Positions 46,001-55,382 of a stretch of 64,000 nt of DNA are shown one piece after another (position 1 is the first letter of the stretch; every line of letters begins with the position of its first letter). The position numbers and the translations under genes are program-made. This DNA comes from Desulfolutivibrio sulfodismutans DSM 3696 (GTDB lineage Bacteria > Desulfobacterota > Desulfovibrionia > Desulfovibrionales > Desulfovibrionaceae), in NCBI RefSeq assembly GCF_013376455.1, contig NZ_CP045504.1, positions 3,679,001-3,743,000 of the forward strand. The letters run 5' to 3'. The notes beneath the pieces are model-generated. The model did no database searches, was not told where the DNA came from, and saw only the letters and a program-made list of their open reading frames with translations.

Positions 46001-46521
46001 AGGTGGCTCCCGCTGCGCCGGGTAGGGGCGACCTGCCGATCCCCCCCGGCCTCCCGGACTCGCCTGTACAACCATCCCCGCCGCAGACGCCGCCTGCGGC
46101 GCAGGCGGACGATGCGGTCAACGTGCCCGAGGCCCTGGAAAAACTCGGCGACGACGCGGAACTGTACCTGGAGTTGGCCCAACTGTACCTGGATGAACTC
46201 GCCCCGCGCCGCGACCAGTTGGCCCGGTTGGGCGCCGAGGGGACGGCCGAAGAGGTGTTCCGCCTGGCCCATTCCTGCAAGAACTCCTGCGGGGCCATCG
46301 GGGCCTGGGGGTGTCTGACGCTGTCGACGCGCACGGAAAAAGCGGCCCGAAGCGGCGATCTGGAGCAGGCCAGGGCCGCCCTGGCCGAGCTTGACGCGGA
46401 AATGCTCCGGGTGGAGGCGGTGGTGCGCCGGATCGTGGCCGATCCCGGGGCCTTCGGGCTGCTCAGAACGTCCGGCAAACCCGTGGGGGCCGATGCCTCC
46501 GCCTCGAGCCGCATCCCTTAA
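43075..46521 (+). CDS. Hybrid histidine kinase: Cache, HAMP, PAS, HisKA, HATPase, receiver, Hpt
   Basis: A 1148-residue multidomain sensor. Membrane helices lie near 25-45 and 355-375 with a double-Cache periplasmic domain between them ([20 protein letters not shown] is the Cache signature). After HAMP comes a PAS domain ([18 protein letters not shown]), HisKA ([20 protein letters not shown]), HATPase with N-box [13 protein letters not shown] and [18 protein letters not shown], a receiver ([20 protein letters not shown], phospho-acceptor in [13 protein letters not shown]) and a C-terminal Hpt ([20 protein letters not shown]). All key residues look intact. The Cache domain suggests sensing of a small organic molecule. 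A TTG six bases earlier (43069) has a better spaced GGGGG and is an alternative start. No response regulator is next to it. Confidence 0.93.
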   Translation: MNKKLPSRKGERADGHPLRLLLTVPMVLLTILAAGIVGGFALFDSKLAVGDVAAKLRAEVLARVDVQLREYLSIPPAVNAANAMALSLGLLDPDDPGQRQRYFYGAVASRPSIAYSFFGAPDGAFCGARRLPDGELQIVRAGPETGGDSHNFTVSASGQAGELKNVYPAFDPRTRPWYKAGEAARGPVWTPVYRHFALKDMAITAALPAYDAAGRLVGVFGVDYVLGQIRDFLRTIRVGEHGGVFLLERSGDLVAASAMPPEAGLFTRQGDAYVRIPAAACGLPMVEAAAGAMAGHGDGLAGIHREILLEFSLEGERYFLQAAPFRDGLGLDWIMAAVVPESDFMARVDSQAARTVGMLFLVVGLAAGAGLFIAGRLSAPVENLSHAAAALASGQWDHPVESEGHAWELRQLALSFSGMRRQLRESFAELEARSATIAEQNRTLEDRVARRTRELGRLNNRLRAIFDAIPGHIHVIGRDYRVVDVGDKMLRAMGKTRQEVVGRLCHEVFRDLPAVCDACPVVGPDAAMRIHTRPSTPEEEARLGMAFMVYSAPVLDDAGEVWGFIECLMDISQLRAVERELVRAKEQAEEAARVKGAFLAGMSHEIRTPLNSIIGLTEITLQTSLDPEQRDHLQTVREAGTALLALVNDILDFSRLDSQGLELHNEHFSLPRVISSVARTLRVQARAKGVGLRARMKKGCPMASRGDPDRLRQILFNLVGNAVKFTERGEVEFWAEPWPGGDVAHKDAAGADAPVWVKFFVRDTGIGVSPEKMEVIFDPFRQADGSITRKYGGTGLGLAICRQLVERMGGEIGVESTPGAGSTFFFTLPLWPGDPARVPKKRAPATSMAALRAASRPLRVLLAEDNLMNIKLAKALLGRLGHATHTAQNGREALDMLSRESFDVVLMDLEMPGMDGLAAARAIRQGQAGQAAMTIPVVAMTAHAVDGMEGKCRAAGMNGFVPKPVDFGKLARVLGEVAPAAPGRGDLPIPPGLPDSPVQPSPPQTPPAAQADDAVNVPEALEKLGDDAELYLELAQLYLDELAPRRDQLARLGAEGTAEEVFRLAHSCKNSCGAIGAWGCLTLSTRTEKAARSGDLEQARAALAELDAEMLRVEAVVRRIVADPGAFGLLRTSGKPVGADASASSRIP

Positions 46522-46616
46522 AAGAGAACGGTTTCAATCTGTGGGTATAAAATCCAGGTCCGCCGAGTGTGGGGGCACGACGCTGCCCCGGCGTTTCGGA
46601 GGCGCTCCCGCCAGGA

Positions 46617-46865
46617 TTATCCCCGGTATTTCACCTCATCGCGCCAGGAATTGAGCTTGGCGCAACAGCCCTCGCCCACACCCAGCAGGTACCGGTAGCG
46701 TTCCCCCTGTTCGGGATCTTCCGCCAGACGGCACTTGTAGCGTGCCTCGGCCTCGCCCCAGTACAATTCCGGACAGCGTTTCCGGTAGCCGTGCAGGATG
46801 TGCGACTCCCGGCATTGGTCGCTTAAGCAGCACCAGCCGCAGCCCACGCAGGGCACGGCGCTCAA
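46617..46865 (-). CDS. Small YkgJ-like Cys-cluster protein
   Basis: An 82-residue protein with the CVGCGWCC metal-binding motif near its N-terminus plus four further Cys (DQC, RC, KC, CC). This is the Cx2Cx2CC pattern of YkgJ-type proteins, presumed iron or zinc binders with no established function. No ATG exists in frame; TTG at 46865 or GTG at 46856 must be used, and no clear Shine-Dalgarno precedes either, so the 5' end could be truncated. It is convergent with the hybrid kinase gene. Confidence 0.65.
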   Translation of the reverse strand: MSAVPCVGCGWCCLSDQCRESHILHGYRKRCPELYWGEAEARYKCRLAEDPEQGERYRYLLGVGEGCCAKLNSWRDEVKYRG

Positions 46866-47461
46866 GGGGAACGCAGGCGCGCTGCATGGTCGGCTGTTTT
46901 TTCGGCCGGTCGCGCGGGAGAAACCCGGTGTGCCGGGCCAAAGCCCCCTGGGCCGGAAGGGGCGGGGTGAAACACGGACGCAGGCATGGCGAATCCTTTG
47001 GCCGGGGCGTCTGGCCGCAGTCGTTCGCCGGGAGGGCGACGACGCGGCGGCGCAGATCCGTCCGCATGGGCCAAAGAAAGAGCCTATCGGATAACTGACG
47101 CCCGGGACAGCCCCAGGGCCGCGGGTCTTTTTTCACAATTCCCGGTTCGAAAGCGGCGGGAATTTCCGAAACGGCGTCTCTGGAGAGAACCGCCAATTTT
47201 TCTGGTGAGTTATCAGGGCAGCATAGCCCTGGCGTCCTGCTTTCTGAACATGCCGACATGGCGGGCCGTTCCCTGGACAGGTCAGGCCACAGGGGCAACC
47301 TGGCGTGCCCTGGGTCAGGCGTGCGTTGGCGTTGCGTCAGAACGGTTTTCGCACCCGTCGACGCCCTGGACGCAGCCGGGCCGTAAAAGGGGCAGGCGGC
47401 AAAGGGAGGTTTTGGTTTTGGACAAGGTGGCGCACGGTCGGGGCCGTTCACGCGGCCAGGG
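46866..47461. other. Gene-free spacer, about 600 bases
   Basis: No credible gene, tRNA or promoter was recognised on either strand. The only structure seen is an inverted repeat at 47137-47164 (AATTCCCG and CGGGAATT, 12-base loop) next to a run of T (47128-47133). Long open frames here are GC-driven shadows. Confidence 0.5.
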
Positions 47462-47971
47462 TTACTGGCGCGGCGTTTTCCCGGCGGCGTAGCGTGCGGC
47501 CTTGTCCTTGCGCGCGGCGTTTCGCCGGGCGAGCACCTCGTCCGTCAGTTCGCGGCCTTTCTCGGTCAGTTCGGGATGCTCCCGGCGGTAGGCCTCCAGA
47601 TCCTCGGCGGTCTGTTTCTCCATACGCTCGGATTCCAGGAACATAAGGTAGGCCAGGGTCAGGGCCGCGTCATTTTCCGAGGCGCCGTCGCACAGAAGGG
47701 CCACCTGGTTGCCGGGAACGGTCTCCACCAGTCGCGCGGCGAACATGGCCGCCCATTTCTCGTGCAATTCCGGCACAAGCGGCGGAATGTTCTCAGCCAG
47801 GGACATGGCCGCGTCGTCGCCAAGGTCGGGCCGGGTGACCCGGAAAAGCTCCCGCAGGGCCTCGTGGCGGCGTTGCGGGGTGGTGGAGATGCGGGCCAGG
47901 ACGGCAGCCGTGATGTGATTGCGCCAGGCGTCCGGGTGCGCCGGGCAGGGCTCTGAGGCGTGGTCGGACAT
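47462..47971 (-). CDS. Conserved hypothetical helical protein
   Basis: A 169-residue, charged, helical, probably cytoplasmic protein of unknown family. It begins MSDHASEPCPAHPDAWRNH and contains ISTTPQRRHEALRELFRVT and a C-terminal segment rich in Glu, Arg and Lys. AGGAG lies eight bases before the ATG at 47971, which was preferred over the longer open frame. No motif that suggests a function was found and neighbours do not help: the gene is divergent from the polyamine operon. Confidence 0.65.
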   Translation of the reverse strand: MSDHASEPCPAHPDAWRNHITAAVLARISTTPQRRHEALRELFRVTRPDLGDDAAMSLAENIPPLVPELHEKWAAMFAARLVETVPGNQVALLCDGASENDAALTLAYLMFLESERMEKQTAEDLEAYRREHPELTEKGRELTDEVLARRNAARKDKAARYAAGKTPRQ

Positions 47972-48083
47972 GGTCGGGGCTCCTGTGCGAGATGAAGGTC
48001 GCCGGGCGGTTACCACGAAGGGGGGGGGCAAGCAAATGGCCCGTTCCCGGGACTTCCCCGAGGGGAAATTATTTTCGGAAACG

Positions 48084-48136
48084 AAAATTTGTAACATTTG
48101 CAGGCTGTGAAGTTGGCGCGGGAAAATCTGTAACAT
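48084..48136. promoter_or_regulatory. Direct repeats upstream of the polyamine operon
   Basis: AAAATTTGTAACAT (48084-48097) and AAAATCTGTAACAT (48123-48136) match at 13 of 14 positions and start 39 bases apart. A small TTTTCG-GAAA-CGAAAA hairpin (48072-48087) touches the first. They may be regulator sites for the divergent genes; the rest of the 338-base gap shows nothing else. Confidence 0.4.
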
Positions 48137-48309
48137 AAGGGGGTTGCCGTCTCCAAAGCGAGCTCCTGCGGCGGATTCTTCAGGCATTCGTCACCCGGCC
48201 GTCATGGTTTCCCGGTTGCCTAAATCCAAACGCCCGGCTATTTTTTTGAGAGATTTTGAAAACACGTCCGCCCGGACAGAAAAACACACGGGAAACAAGG
48301 GGGTTTGGC

Positions 48310-49371
48310 ATGAAACGGATCGTGGCGTTTGTGGCGATTTGTCTGTTCGCCCTGGTTGGGACGGCCCAGGCCGCAGGAACGTTCAAACTGCTCACCTGGA
48401 AGGGCTATGCCCCCAAGGAGCTGGTGGACAAATTCGAGAAGGAGACCGGCATCAAGGTCGAGGTCACCTATTCCAACAACGAGGAAATGGTCGCCAAGTT
48501 GCGGGCCACGCGCGGCGCGGGCTTTGATCTGGCCCAGCCCAGCCAGGACCGCATCTCCGCCGTGCAGGAGGAATTCCAGATCTACCAGCCCATGGACTAC
48601 TCCAAGATTGAGGCGGCCCTGTTCATCCCGTCGCTTCTCGACGCGGTCAAGAAAAACACCCTGGTGGGCGGCAAGTCCCACGCCGTGCCTTTCTGCTGGG
48701 GCACCTCGGGCCTGGTGGTGAACACGGAAAAGGCCCCGGACGCCAAAAGCTGGAAGGCGCTCATCGACCCGGCCTACAAGGGCCGCATCAGCTACCGCTT
48801 AAAGCGTGTGGCGCTCATCGGCCTGGGCTTCGCCCTGGGCTACAAGCCCTTTGACCTCTACGGCGATCCCAAGGCCTACAAGGACATGTTGGACAAGGTG
48901 GCCGAGGCCATGATCGCGGGCAAGCCCCTGGTCCAGAACTACTGGTCCAACGGCGACGCCCTGCTCGAATCCGTGCGTTCGGGCGAGGTGACCGTGGCCG
49001 AGGCCTGGGACAACGGCGCCTGGAAGCTGCATGCCGAGAATCCCAAGATCGATTTCGTGGCCCCGGTCGAAGGCTGCCTGGGTTGGATCGACACCTTCGC
49101 CATCCCGGCCAAGGCCGAGAACGTGGACGCCGCCTACAAGTGGATCAACTTCATGCTCAAGCCTGAAAACGCGGCCCTCTTCACCAACCAGGAAAAGACC
49201 CCCACGGCCTCCAAGGGTGCTGGGCAGTTCGTGGACAAGACCGTGCAGGCCGACTTCGACCGTTCCTTCTCCACGGCGACCATCGACAACATCAAGTGGT
49301 ATCCGCCGGTTCCGGCTGCGCTGGAGGAGATGGAAGGCAAGATCCTGGACAAGATCAAGGCCGCCAACTAG
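48310..49371 (+). CDS. Periplasmic polyamine-binding protein (PotD/PotF-like)
   Basis: A 353-residue solute-binding protein. Residues 1-21 are a signal peptide (IVAFVAICLFALVGTAQAAG). The mature part starts TFKLLTWKGYAPKELVDKFE and includes VPFCWGTSGLVVNTE, NYWSNGDALLESVRSGEVTVAEAW and VEGCLGWIDTFAIP, the pattern of PotD/PotF spermidine or putrescine receptors. AAGGGGG precedes the ATG. It is followed by the ATPase (gap 111) and two permeases, making a full transporter. Substrate specificity between putrescine and spermidine cannot be read from sequence here. Confidence 0.93.
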   Translation: MKRIVAFVAICLFALVGTAQAAGTFKLLTWKGYAPKELVDKFEKETGIKVEVTYSNNEEMVAKLRATRGAGFDLAQPSQDRISAVQEEFQIYQPMDYSKIEAALFIPSLLDAVKKNTLVGGKSHAVPFCWGTSGLVVNTEKAPDAKSWKALIDPAYKGRISYRLKRVALIGLGFALGYKPFDLYGDPKAYKDMLDKVAEAMIAGKPLVQNYWSNGDALLESVRSGEVTVAEAWDNGAWKLHAENPKIDFVAPVEGCLGWIDTFAIPAKAENVDAAYKWINFMLKPENAALFTNQEKTPTASKGAGQFVDKTVQADFDRSFSTATIDNIKWYPPVPAALEEMEGKILDKIKAAN

Positions 49372-49482
49372 GCATGCCGACATGGCGGCCGTGGCATGCT
49401 GCGGCCGCCATGCGCGTCGGGACGGCCGAAAAAAGCCGCCCCGACGCCTTTCCCTCCCCTTTTTCGCCGGTGATGTGAGCCC

Positions 49483-50595
49483 ATGGAAATCGATCTCAGC
49501 GTCAAAAAATGCGTCAAGTCCTTCGGCTCCTTCCTGGCCGTGGACAATGTCACCTTCGACGTCCCGCAAGGGTCGTTTTTCTCCATCCTCGGCCCCTCGG
49601 GCTGCGGCAAGACCACGCTCCTTCGCATGGTGGCCGGGTTCGAGGAACCCACCTCCGGCGCCATCATGATCCGGGGCAAGGACATGCGCGGGGTGTTGCC
49701 CAACCGCCGTCCGGCCAATCTGGTGTTCCAGCACCTGGCCCTTTTTCCCATGATGACCGTGGCCGAAAACATCGCCTTTGGCCTTCGGCGTCGCAAGGTG
49801 GCGGCCCCGGAGATAGCCCGGCGCACCGAGGACATCCTGGAGCGCGTGGGGCTGCCCGGCTACGGCGTCAAGCGCGTGGATCAGCTCTCCGGCGGCCAGA
49901 AGCAGCGGGTGGCCATCGCCCGGTGTCTGGTCCTGGAGCCCCTGGTGCTGCTTTTGGACGAGCCCCTGGGGGCGCTTGACCTGAAGCTGCGCGAGCAGAT
50001 GAAGGTCGAACTGAAAAAGCTCCAGGCCAAGGTGGGCACCACCTTCGTCTACATCACCCACGACCAGTCCGAGGCCCTGGTCATGTCCGACGTGGTGGCG
50101 GTCATGAACAAAGGCCGCTTTGAGCAGATGGGCAGCCCCCAGGAGCTGTACCGCGCCCCGCAGTCGCCCTTCGTGGCCCGGTTCGTGGGCGAAAACAACA
50201 TCTGGGCGGGCCGGGTGGAAAAGAGCAGCGGCGACGAGGTCGCCATCAAGACCGACGAGGGCTTCGTTTTTTCGGCCAAAAGCCATTCCCCGCTCACCAT
50301 AGGCGACCGGGCCGACCTGTTTTTGCGCCCCGAGGCCATGCGCATCGAACCCCGGGAACCCGCCGGGCTCAACACCTTCACCGTCGCCGTGCGGGCCATC
50401 CTCTTCGATGGGGCCGCCAGCCGCCTGCTCACGGCCACGGACAGCGGCCACGAACTCATGGTGGCCCTGCCCCAGAACCGCCGCTTCGACCACATCGTTC
50501 CCGGACAGACCATCGCCGTGGGCTGGCATCCCGAATCCGGCGTCTGCTTCCCGGCCACGACATCCGCCGCAGCGGCGGCCGCGGGGGAGGCATAG
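49483..50595 (+). CDS. potA: Polyamine ABC transporter ATPase
   Basis: A 370-residue ATPase. Walker A GPSGCGKTTLL, Q-loop LVFQHLALFPMMTVAENIAF, signature LSGGQKQRVAIARC, Walker B LLLDEPLGALD and H-loop YITHDQSEAL are all intact. The C-terminal third (from about 240) is the TOBE domain that binds the importer's regulatory ligand. It energises uptake through PotB and PotC. Its stop is three bases from the potB GTG start. Confidence 0.95.
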   Translation: MEIDLSVKKCVKSFGSFLAVDNVTFDVPQGSFFSILGPSGCGKTTLLRMVAGFEEPTSGAIMIRGKDMRGVLPNRRPANLVFQHLALFPMMTVAENIAFGLRRRKVAAPEIARRTEDILERVGLPGYGVKRVDQLSGGQKQRVAIARCLVLEPLVLLLDEPLGALDLKLREQMKVELKKLQAKVGTTFVYITHDQSEALVMSDVVAVMNKGRFEQMGSPQELYRAPQSPFVARFVGENNIWAGRVEKSSGDEVAIKTDEGFVFSAKSHSPLTIGDRADLFLRPEAMRIEPREPAGLNTFTVAVRAILFDGAASRLLTATDSGHELMVALPQNRRFDHIVPGQTIAVGWHPESGVCFPATTSAAAAAAGEA

Positions 50596-50598
50596 GCC

Positions 50599-51453
50599 GT
50601 GAAAACCTCCCGGCTCTCCCTGTGGATATTTTTAAGCCCCGTGCTCATGTGGCTTTTTTTGCTGATCGTCCTGCCGCATCTCGATCTGTTCATCATGAGC
50701 TTCCGGGCCAAGGATGAATACGGCCAGATGGGATTTTCCCTGCAAAACTACGCCAATTTCTTCGCCGAGCCCATCTATTGGCTGACCTTCGTGCGCACCG
50801 CGATCTATTCCGTGATCACCACCGTCTTCACCTTCCTTTTGGCCATGCCTGTGGCCTTTTACATCGTCAAGGTGGTGCGCCCGAAATATAAGGGCTTTCT
50901 CATGGTGCTTCTGCTTTTGCCCTTTTGGGTCAGCGAGCTGGTGCGGGTCTACGGCTGGATGATCCTTTTGCGCGAATCCGGGGTCGTCAATTTCTTCCTT
51001 CTCAAACTCGGCATCGTGGATGCGCCGCTGCACATGCTGTACACCGACGCCACCATGATCATGGGACTGGTCTACACCTCCATGCTGTTCATGGTCGTGC
51101 CCGTCATCTCGGTCCTGGAAAGCCTGGACGACAGCCTGATCGAGGCTGCAAGCGACCTGGGCGGCTCCAAAATCAGCATCTGGCGGGAGATCATCCTGCC
51201 CCACTGCAAGCCGGGCATCACCTCCGGGGCCATCGTGGTCTTCATGCTGTCGCTTGGCAACTACCTCACCCCCAACCTCATGGGCGGCAAGAACTCCCTG
51301 TGGTTCACGGAGCAGATCTACAACCAGTTCATCGCCAGCTTCAACTGGAACCAGGGTGCGGCCTTCGGCTTCCTGCTTCTGCTCCTAAGCTCCCTCATCA
51401 TCTGGGCGGGCCTCAAAATAAGCCGCCAGAAGCTCGGGGAGGTGGCCTCGTGA
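50599..51453 (+). CDS. potB: Polyamine ABC transporter permease, first subunit
   Basis: A 284-residue inner-membrane permease with six helices. The cytoplasmic EAA loop reads EAASDLGGSKISIWREIILP (coupling helix to the ATPase). It begins with GTG and is tightly packed behind potA. Its stop overlaps the potC start by four bases (GTGA). Confidence 0.94.
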   Translation: MKTSRLSLWIFLSPVLMWLFLLIVLPHLDLFIMSFRAKDEYGQMGFSLQNYANFFAEPIYWLTFVRTAIYSVITTVFTFLLAMPVAFYIVKVVRPKYKGFLMVLLLLPFWVSELVRVYGWMILLRESGVVNFFLLKLGIVDAPLHMLYTDATMIMGLVYTSMLFMVVPVISVLESLDDSLIEAASDLGGSKISIWREIILPHCKPGITSGAIVVFMLSLGNYLTPNLMGGKNSLWFTEQIYNQFIASFNWNQGAAFGFLLLLLSSLIIWAGLKISRQKLGEVAS

Positions 51454-52304
51454 TCCGCTCGCTGCCCAATTCCAAGGCCTACACCTGGTCCTTTCACGTC
51501 TTCGTGATCCTCTATTTCGTCTTTCTCTTTGCGCCGCTTCTGGTCACCTGCGTGCTGGCCTTCAATGACTCCAACTTTCCGTCCCTGCCCTGGAACGGCG
51601 GCACCCTGGACTGGTTTTTCTCTCCCGGGCCAAAGCGCGTGGGCATCTTCCACGACGCCCAGAACCTGCGCTCCATCATGGTCAGCTTCGAGACCGCGGT
51701 CATCGTCTCCATCCTGTGCGTCGTGGTCGGCACCTGCACCGCCTTCGCCTTCGAGCAGGAAAAATTTCCATTCAAAAATGTCCTCTATTTTCTCATGCTG
51801 GCCCCCCTGGTCATCCCCGGCGTCATCCTGGGCATCTCCCAGCTCCTGGGGGCCACCACCGCCGGAATGTTCGCGGAAAAACACCTCGGCGTCGACGTGC
51901 CCTTTTTCCGGCCAAGCTTCTGGCTGGTGGTCCTGGGGCAGTTCTCGTTCATCACCACCTTCGTGGCCCTGGTGGTCTCGGCCCGCCTGCGCAAGTTCGA
52001 CCGCTCCCTGGAAGAGGCCGCCCTGAACCTGGGGGCCACCCGCTTCGAGGTCATAAGGCTCATCACCCTGCGTTTTCTTCGGCCCTCCATCATCGGAGCC
52101 GGGGCCGTGGCCTTCCTCATGAGCTTTGAAAACTTCAACACCACCTTGTTTCTGGTCGGCTCCCAGCCCACCCTGCCCATCAACCTCTACCTCCAGGTCC
52201 GCGACGGCAGCACCCCGGTCATAAACGCCATCTCGTTTCTGCTCATCGTCGGCACCTCCGGACTGGCCCTGGTCAACCTGTACCTCAATCGCAAGGAATC
52301 CTGA
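51450..52304 (+). CDS. potC: Polyamine ABC transporter permease, second subunit
   Basis: A 284-residue permease with six helices. The EAA loop is EEAALNLGATRFEVIRLITL. The GTG start at 51450 has GGGGAGG before it and overlaps the potB stop. Together with PotB it makes the transmembrane channel. The next gene starts three bases after its stop. Confidence 0.94.
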   Translation: MIRSLPNSKAYTWSFHVFVILYFVFLFAPLLVTCVLAFNDSNFPSLPWNGGTLDWFFSPGPKRVGIFHDAQNLRSIMVSFETAVIVSILCVVVGTCTAFAFEQEKFPFKNVLYFLMLAPLVIPGVILGISQLLGATTAGMFAEKHLGVDVPFFRPSFWLVVLGQFSFITTFVALVVSARLRKFDRSLEEAALNLGATRFEVIRLITLRFLRPSIIGAGAVAFLMSFENFNTTLFLVGSQPTLPINLYLQVRDGSTPVINAISFLLIVGTSGLALVNLYLNRKES

Positions 52305-52307
52305 GCC

Positions 52308-53123
52308 GTGTTCTTCCACCATATCCCCGACTCCCAGGCCATCGGCGCACACCGGGGGGCACGCTCCCTGGCCCCGGAAAACACCCTCCCGGCCATCGCC
52401 AGGGCCCATCACTGCGGCGCGCATTTCCTGGAAATCGACGTGCGCCTGACCGCTGACGGCCATGTGGTCGTCTTTCACGACGACACCCCGGCCCGCACCA
52501 CGAATATCGCCGCCTCACCCCTGGCCGCGCGCGCCACGCACCACATCGACACCTTCACCCTGGCCGAACTGCAAAGCCTCGACGCCGGTTCCTGGTTCGC
52601 CGCCACGGATCCCCATGGAACCGTCAAGACTGGCGAGGTCGCTCCCCAGGATGCCGCGTCCTTTCCTTCCGTCATTATCCCCACTCTGCGTCAGGTGCTC
52701 GATTTCTGCCGCGAACACGCCTTCCCCATAAACGTGGAGATCAAGGATCACGCCGGGCGCTCCGGCGATTCCGCCATCACCGCCGCCGTCCTGGAACTCG
52801 TGGCCGATACCGAAACCCGGGATCTGGTGCTTCTCTCCTCCTTCAACCACCGCTACCTCACCCAGGCCGCCGTCTTCGACCCGGATGTCCCCCGGGCCGC
52901 CCTGATCGAGACCGCTCACCCCGGAAACATCCTGGACTACCTCATGTTCCTCGACGTGGCCGCCTGCCATCCCGATCACCATATCACCCCCCCCGATCTG
53001 GCCCGGGCACTTCTGGACGACGGGCTTCGCGTCAACCTCTGGACCATCAACGACCCGGATGTCGCCCGCGCCTACCCCCCCGGGGCGGGAATCATCACCG
53101 ACGTGCCGCAACGGTTTGTCTAA
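52308..53123 (+). CDS. Glycerophosphodiester phosphodiesterase
   Basis: A 271-residue GDPD-family TIM-barrel enzyme that splits glycerophosphodiesters to glycerol 3-phosphate and an alcohol. The catalytic motif GAHRGARSLAPENT (His-Arg and Glu-Asn) and FLEIDVRLTADGHVVVFHDD are intact; a later VEIKDHAG supplies the third metal ligand. No signal peptide, so it is cytoplasmic. GTG start, three bases after potC, hence part of the pot operon although functionally separate. Its end overlaps the trmFO stop by four bases on the opposite strand. Confidence 0.93.
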   Translation: MFFHHIPDSQAIGAHRGARSLAPENTLPAIARAHHCGAHFLEIDVRLTADGHVVVFHDDTPARTTNIAASPLAARATHHIDTFTLAELQSLDAGSWFAATDPHGTVKTGEVAPQDAASFPSVIIPTLRQVLDFCREHAFPINVEIKDHAGRSGDSAITAAVLELVADTETRDLVLLSSFNHRYLTQAAVFDPDVPRAALIETAHPGNILDYLMFLDVAACHPDHHITPPDLARALLDDGLRVNLWTINDPDVARAYPPGAGIITDVPQRFV

Positions 53124-54460
53124 CCCCGGGGCAGCCGCCCCGGTTCGTCCAGGTATTGGTTTTTCCAGGCCGTCCAGGCCTCGCGGGCGCGGGAGGCGTA
53201 GAGGGCCTTGCGGCTGGCCTTCTTGTTCCGGCCGGGCAGTTCGGGAGAGAGGCCGAAGTTGACGTTGGAGGGTTGGAAGTGTTTGGCGTCGGTGCGCAGG
53301 TGCGAGAGCAGCGCGCCCAGGGCCGATTCGGGAGGCGGAGGGGGGAGTTCCCGGCCATGGAGCCGGGCTACGAGGGAAAGGCCGAGCCACAGGCCACAGG
53401 CGGCGGATTCCACGTAGCCTTCCACGCCGGTGATCTGTCCGGCCAGGAAGACGCCGGGCCGGGCCAGGAGTTCCAGGGAGGGCGAGAGGGTTTTGGGGGC
53501 CTCGACGAAGGTGTTGCGGTGGATGCTGCCCAGGCGGAGGAATTCGGCGTGAGCGAGGCCGGGGATGGTGCGGAACACGCGTTGTTGTTCGGGATAGGTG
53601 AGTTTGGTCTGGAAGCCGACCATGTTGTATGCGGTGCGGGCGGCGTTTTCTGGGCGCAGTTGGATGACGGCGAAGGGGCGTCGGCCGGTGCGCGGGTCCG
53701 TGAGGCCCACGGGTTTGAGGGGCCCGAAGGCCAGGGTCATTTCGCCGCGCTGGGCCATGGCCTCGATGGGCAGGCAGCCTTCGAAGTGCAGTTCCTTTTC
53801 GAATTCCCGAGGCTGGACCTTGTCGGCGGCCAGGAGGTCGGCCACGAAGCGGCGGTAGCCGTCCTCGTCCATGGGGCAGTTGAGGTAGTCGCCCTCGCCT
53901 TCCTCGTAGCGGGAGGCGAAGAAGGCGACGTCGTAGTCGACGCTGGCGGCGTCCACGATGGGCGCGATGGCGTCGTAGAAATAGAGGCTTTGCTGGCCGA
54001 TGGCCCGGGCCAGGTCGGCGGCCAGGGCGTCCGAGGCCAGGGGACCGGCGGCCAGGACCACGGCGTCGAGACCGGCCAGGGCCGGATCGTCCAGGCTTTG
54101 AATCTCTCGGCGGTCGAGGCGGATGCGGGGCTGGGCCGTTATACGGGCGGTGATTTCGGCGGAGAAGAGGTCGCGGTCCACGGCCAGGGCCTTTCCGGCC
54201 GGGATGGCGGTGTGCCGGGCGGCGTCCATGACCAGGCTTCCGGCCTCGGCCATTTCGAGCTTGAGAAGCCCCACGGCGGACAGGGGATCGTCCGAGCGAA
54301 AGGAATTGGAGCACACCAGTTCCGCCAGATTTTCGGAGGTATGGGCCGGGGAGAACGTCGTCGGCTTCATCTCGAAAAGGGTCACGTCCACATCCGCCCG
54401 AGCCAGGGCCATGGCGCATTCGCACCCGGCGAGTCCTGCGCCCACGATTCCGACACGCAT
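53120..54460 (-). CDS. trmFO: Folate-dependent tRNA (uracil-54-C5) methyltransferase
   Basis: A 446-residue FAD/NADH/methylene-THF enzyme that makes ribothymidine at tRNA position 54. The FAD motif GIVGAGLAGCECA opens the protein; LFEMKPTTFSPAHTSENLAE, LVCSNSFRSDDP and the C-terminal GVFLAGQITGVEGYVESAA are diagnostic. Length is normal. Its presence instead of TrmA fits a deltaproteobacterium. It is convergent with the phosphodiesterase gene (four-base overlap) and follows wrbA on the same strand about 100 bases downstream. Confidence 0.96.
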   Translation of the reverse strand: MRVGIVGAGLAGCECAMALARADVDVTLFEMKPTTFSPAHTSENLAELVCSNSFRSDDPLSAVGLLKLEMAEAGSLVMDAARHTAIPAGKALAVDRDLFSAEITARITAQPRIRLDRREIQSLDDPALAGLDAVVLAAGPLASDALAADLARAIGQQSLYFYDAIAPIVDAASVDYDVAFFASRYEEGEGDYLNCPMDEDGYRRFVADLLAADKVQPREFEKELHFEGCLPIEAMAQRGEMTLAFGPLKPVGLTDPRTGRRPFAVIQLRPENAARTAYNMVGFQTKLTYPEQQRVFRTIPGLAHAEFLRLGSIHRNTFVEAPKTLSPSLELLARPGVFLAGQITGVEGYVESAACGLWLGLSLVARLHGRELPPPPPESALGALLSHLRTDAKHFQPSNVNFGLSPELPGRNKKASRKALYASRAREAWTAWKNQYLDEPGRLPRG

Positions 54461-54556
54461 GAAAAACCTCCCTGTCCGCCCGGATGTGGCGGAGATTTCG
54501 ATGCCGCTCTGGTGTTTCCCCGGCGTACGAGGCGGCGTGACCCCGCCGGGCGGGGG

Positions 54557-55168
54557 TTAGGCCGTCAGTTTGGCAGCGATGGCGGCCAGATGGCGTCCCT
54601 GGAAGCGGGCGGCGGCCAGTTCGTTTTCCGAAGGGCGGCGGCTGCCGTCGGGACCGGCGATGGTGGTGGCCCCGTAGGGGGAGCCGCCGGTGATCTCGTC
54701 CACCCGGGTCTGCCCGGAAAAGGAATAGGGCAGCCCGACCACGACCATGCCGTGGTGCAAAAGGGTGTAGATGAAGCTGACCAGGGTGGTTTCCTGTCCG
54801 CCGTGCTGGGTGGCGGTCGAGCAAAAGACCCCGGCGGGTTTGCCCACCAGGGCTCCTTTGGCCCACAGGCCGCCGGTGGCGTCCAGGAATTGCCGCATCT
54901 GGCCGCACATGTTGCCGAAGCGGGTGGGCGTGCCGAAGAGGATGGCGTCGGCCGCCTCAAGTTCGTCCAGGGTGCAGACGGGAACCACGCTCAAGGATTT
55001 CTGGATGTCGGCGGCCCCCATTTTTTCGATGACCTCCGGGGACAGGGTCTCCGGCACGCGGCGCAGCGTGGCCACGGCGCCGGGGATTTCGGCCACGCCT
55101 TCGGCGGCGGCCTGGGCCAGGGCGCTGACGTGTCCGTAGAGGGAATAATACACGGTGAGCACGTTCAT
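54557..55168 (-). CDS. wrbA: WrbA-type NAD(P)H:quinone oxidoreductase (flavodoxin-like)
   Basis: A 203-residue flavodoxin-like FMN enzyme that reduces quinones by two electrons. [18 protein letters not shown] is the FMN phosphate loop, and [19 protein letters not shown] and [17 protein letters not shown] are WrbA signatures. Length is normal. AGGAG lies nine bases before the ATG at 55168. It guards against oxidative stress caused by quinone cycling. A GC-rich hairpin of CCCCGCC type follows the stop. Confidence 0.94.
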   Translation of the reverse strand: MNVLTVYYSLYGHVSALAQAAAEGVAEIPGAVATLRRVPETLSPEVIEKMGAADIQKSLSVVPVCTLDELEAADAILFGTPTRFGNMCGQMRQFLDATGGLWAKGALVGKPAGVFCSTATQHGGQETTLVSFIYTLLHHGMVVVGLPYSFSGQTRVDEITGGSPYGATTIAGPDGSRRPSENELAAARFQGRHLAAIAAKLTA

Positions 55169-55382
55169 GGGGGCGACTCCTGTTGCGGTTTGTCGGCGCC
55201 GCAAGGGTAGCCTGGAGCGGAGACGGGGGCAAGCCGTATGGTGCGTCGGCCTGGCTTGGGAGATGCCGGGGAACGGCGGTCGGGCCGGGGGGCTCCCTGG
55301 CGTGGAGCATATGGGGCTGTGGCCGGGAGGAGGCCTTGATGCGGGGAAAAGCCGGGAGGACAGGGGGCGGATCGGCCGGGCG

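Noticed and set aside
46636-47451. 271-codon minus-strand frame in the 46.9-47.4 kb spacer
   Set aside because: Pro/Arg-rich with no domain pattern; overlaps the Cys-cluster gene in another frame.
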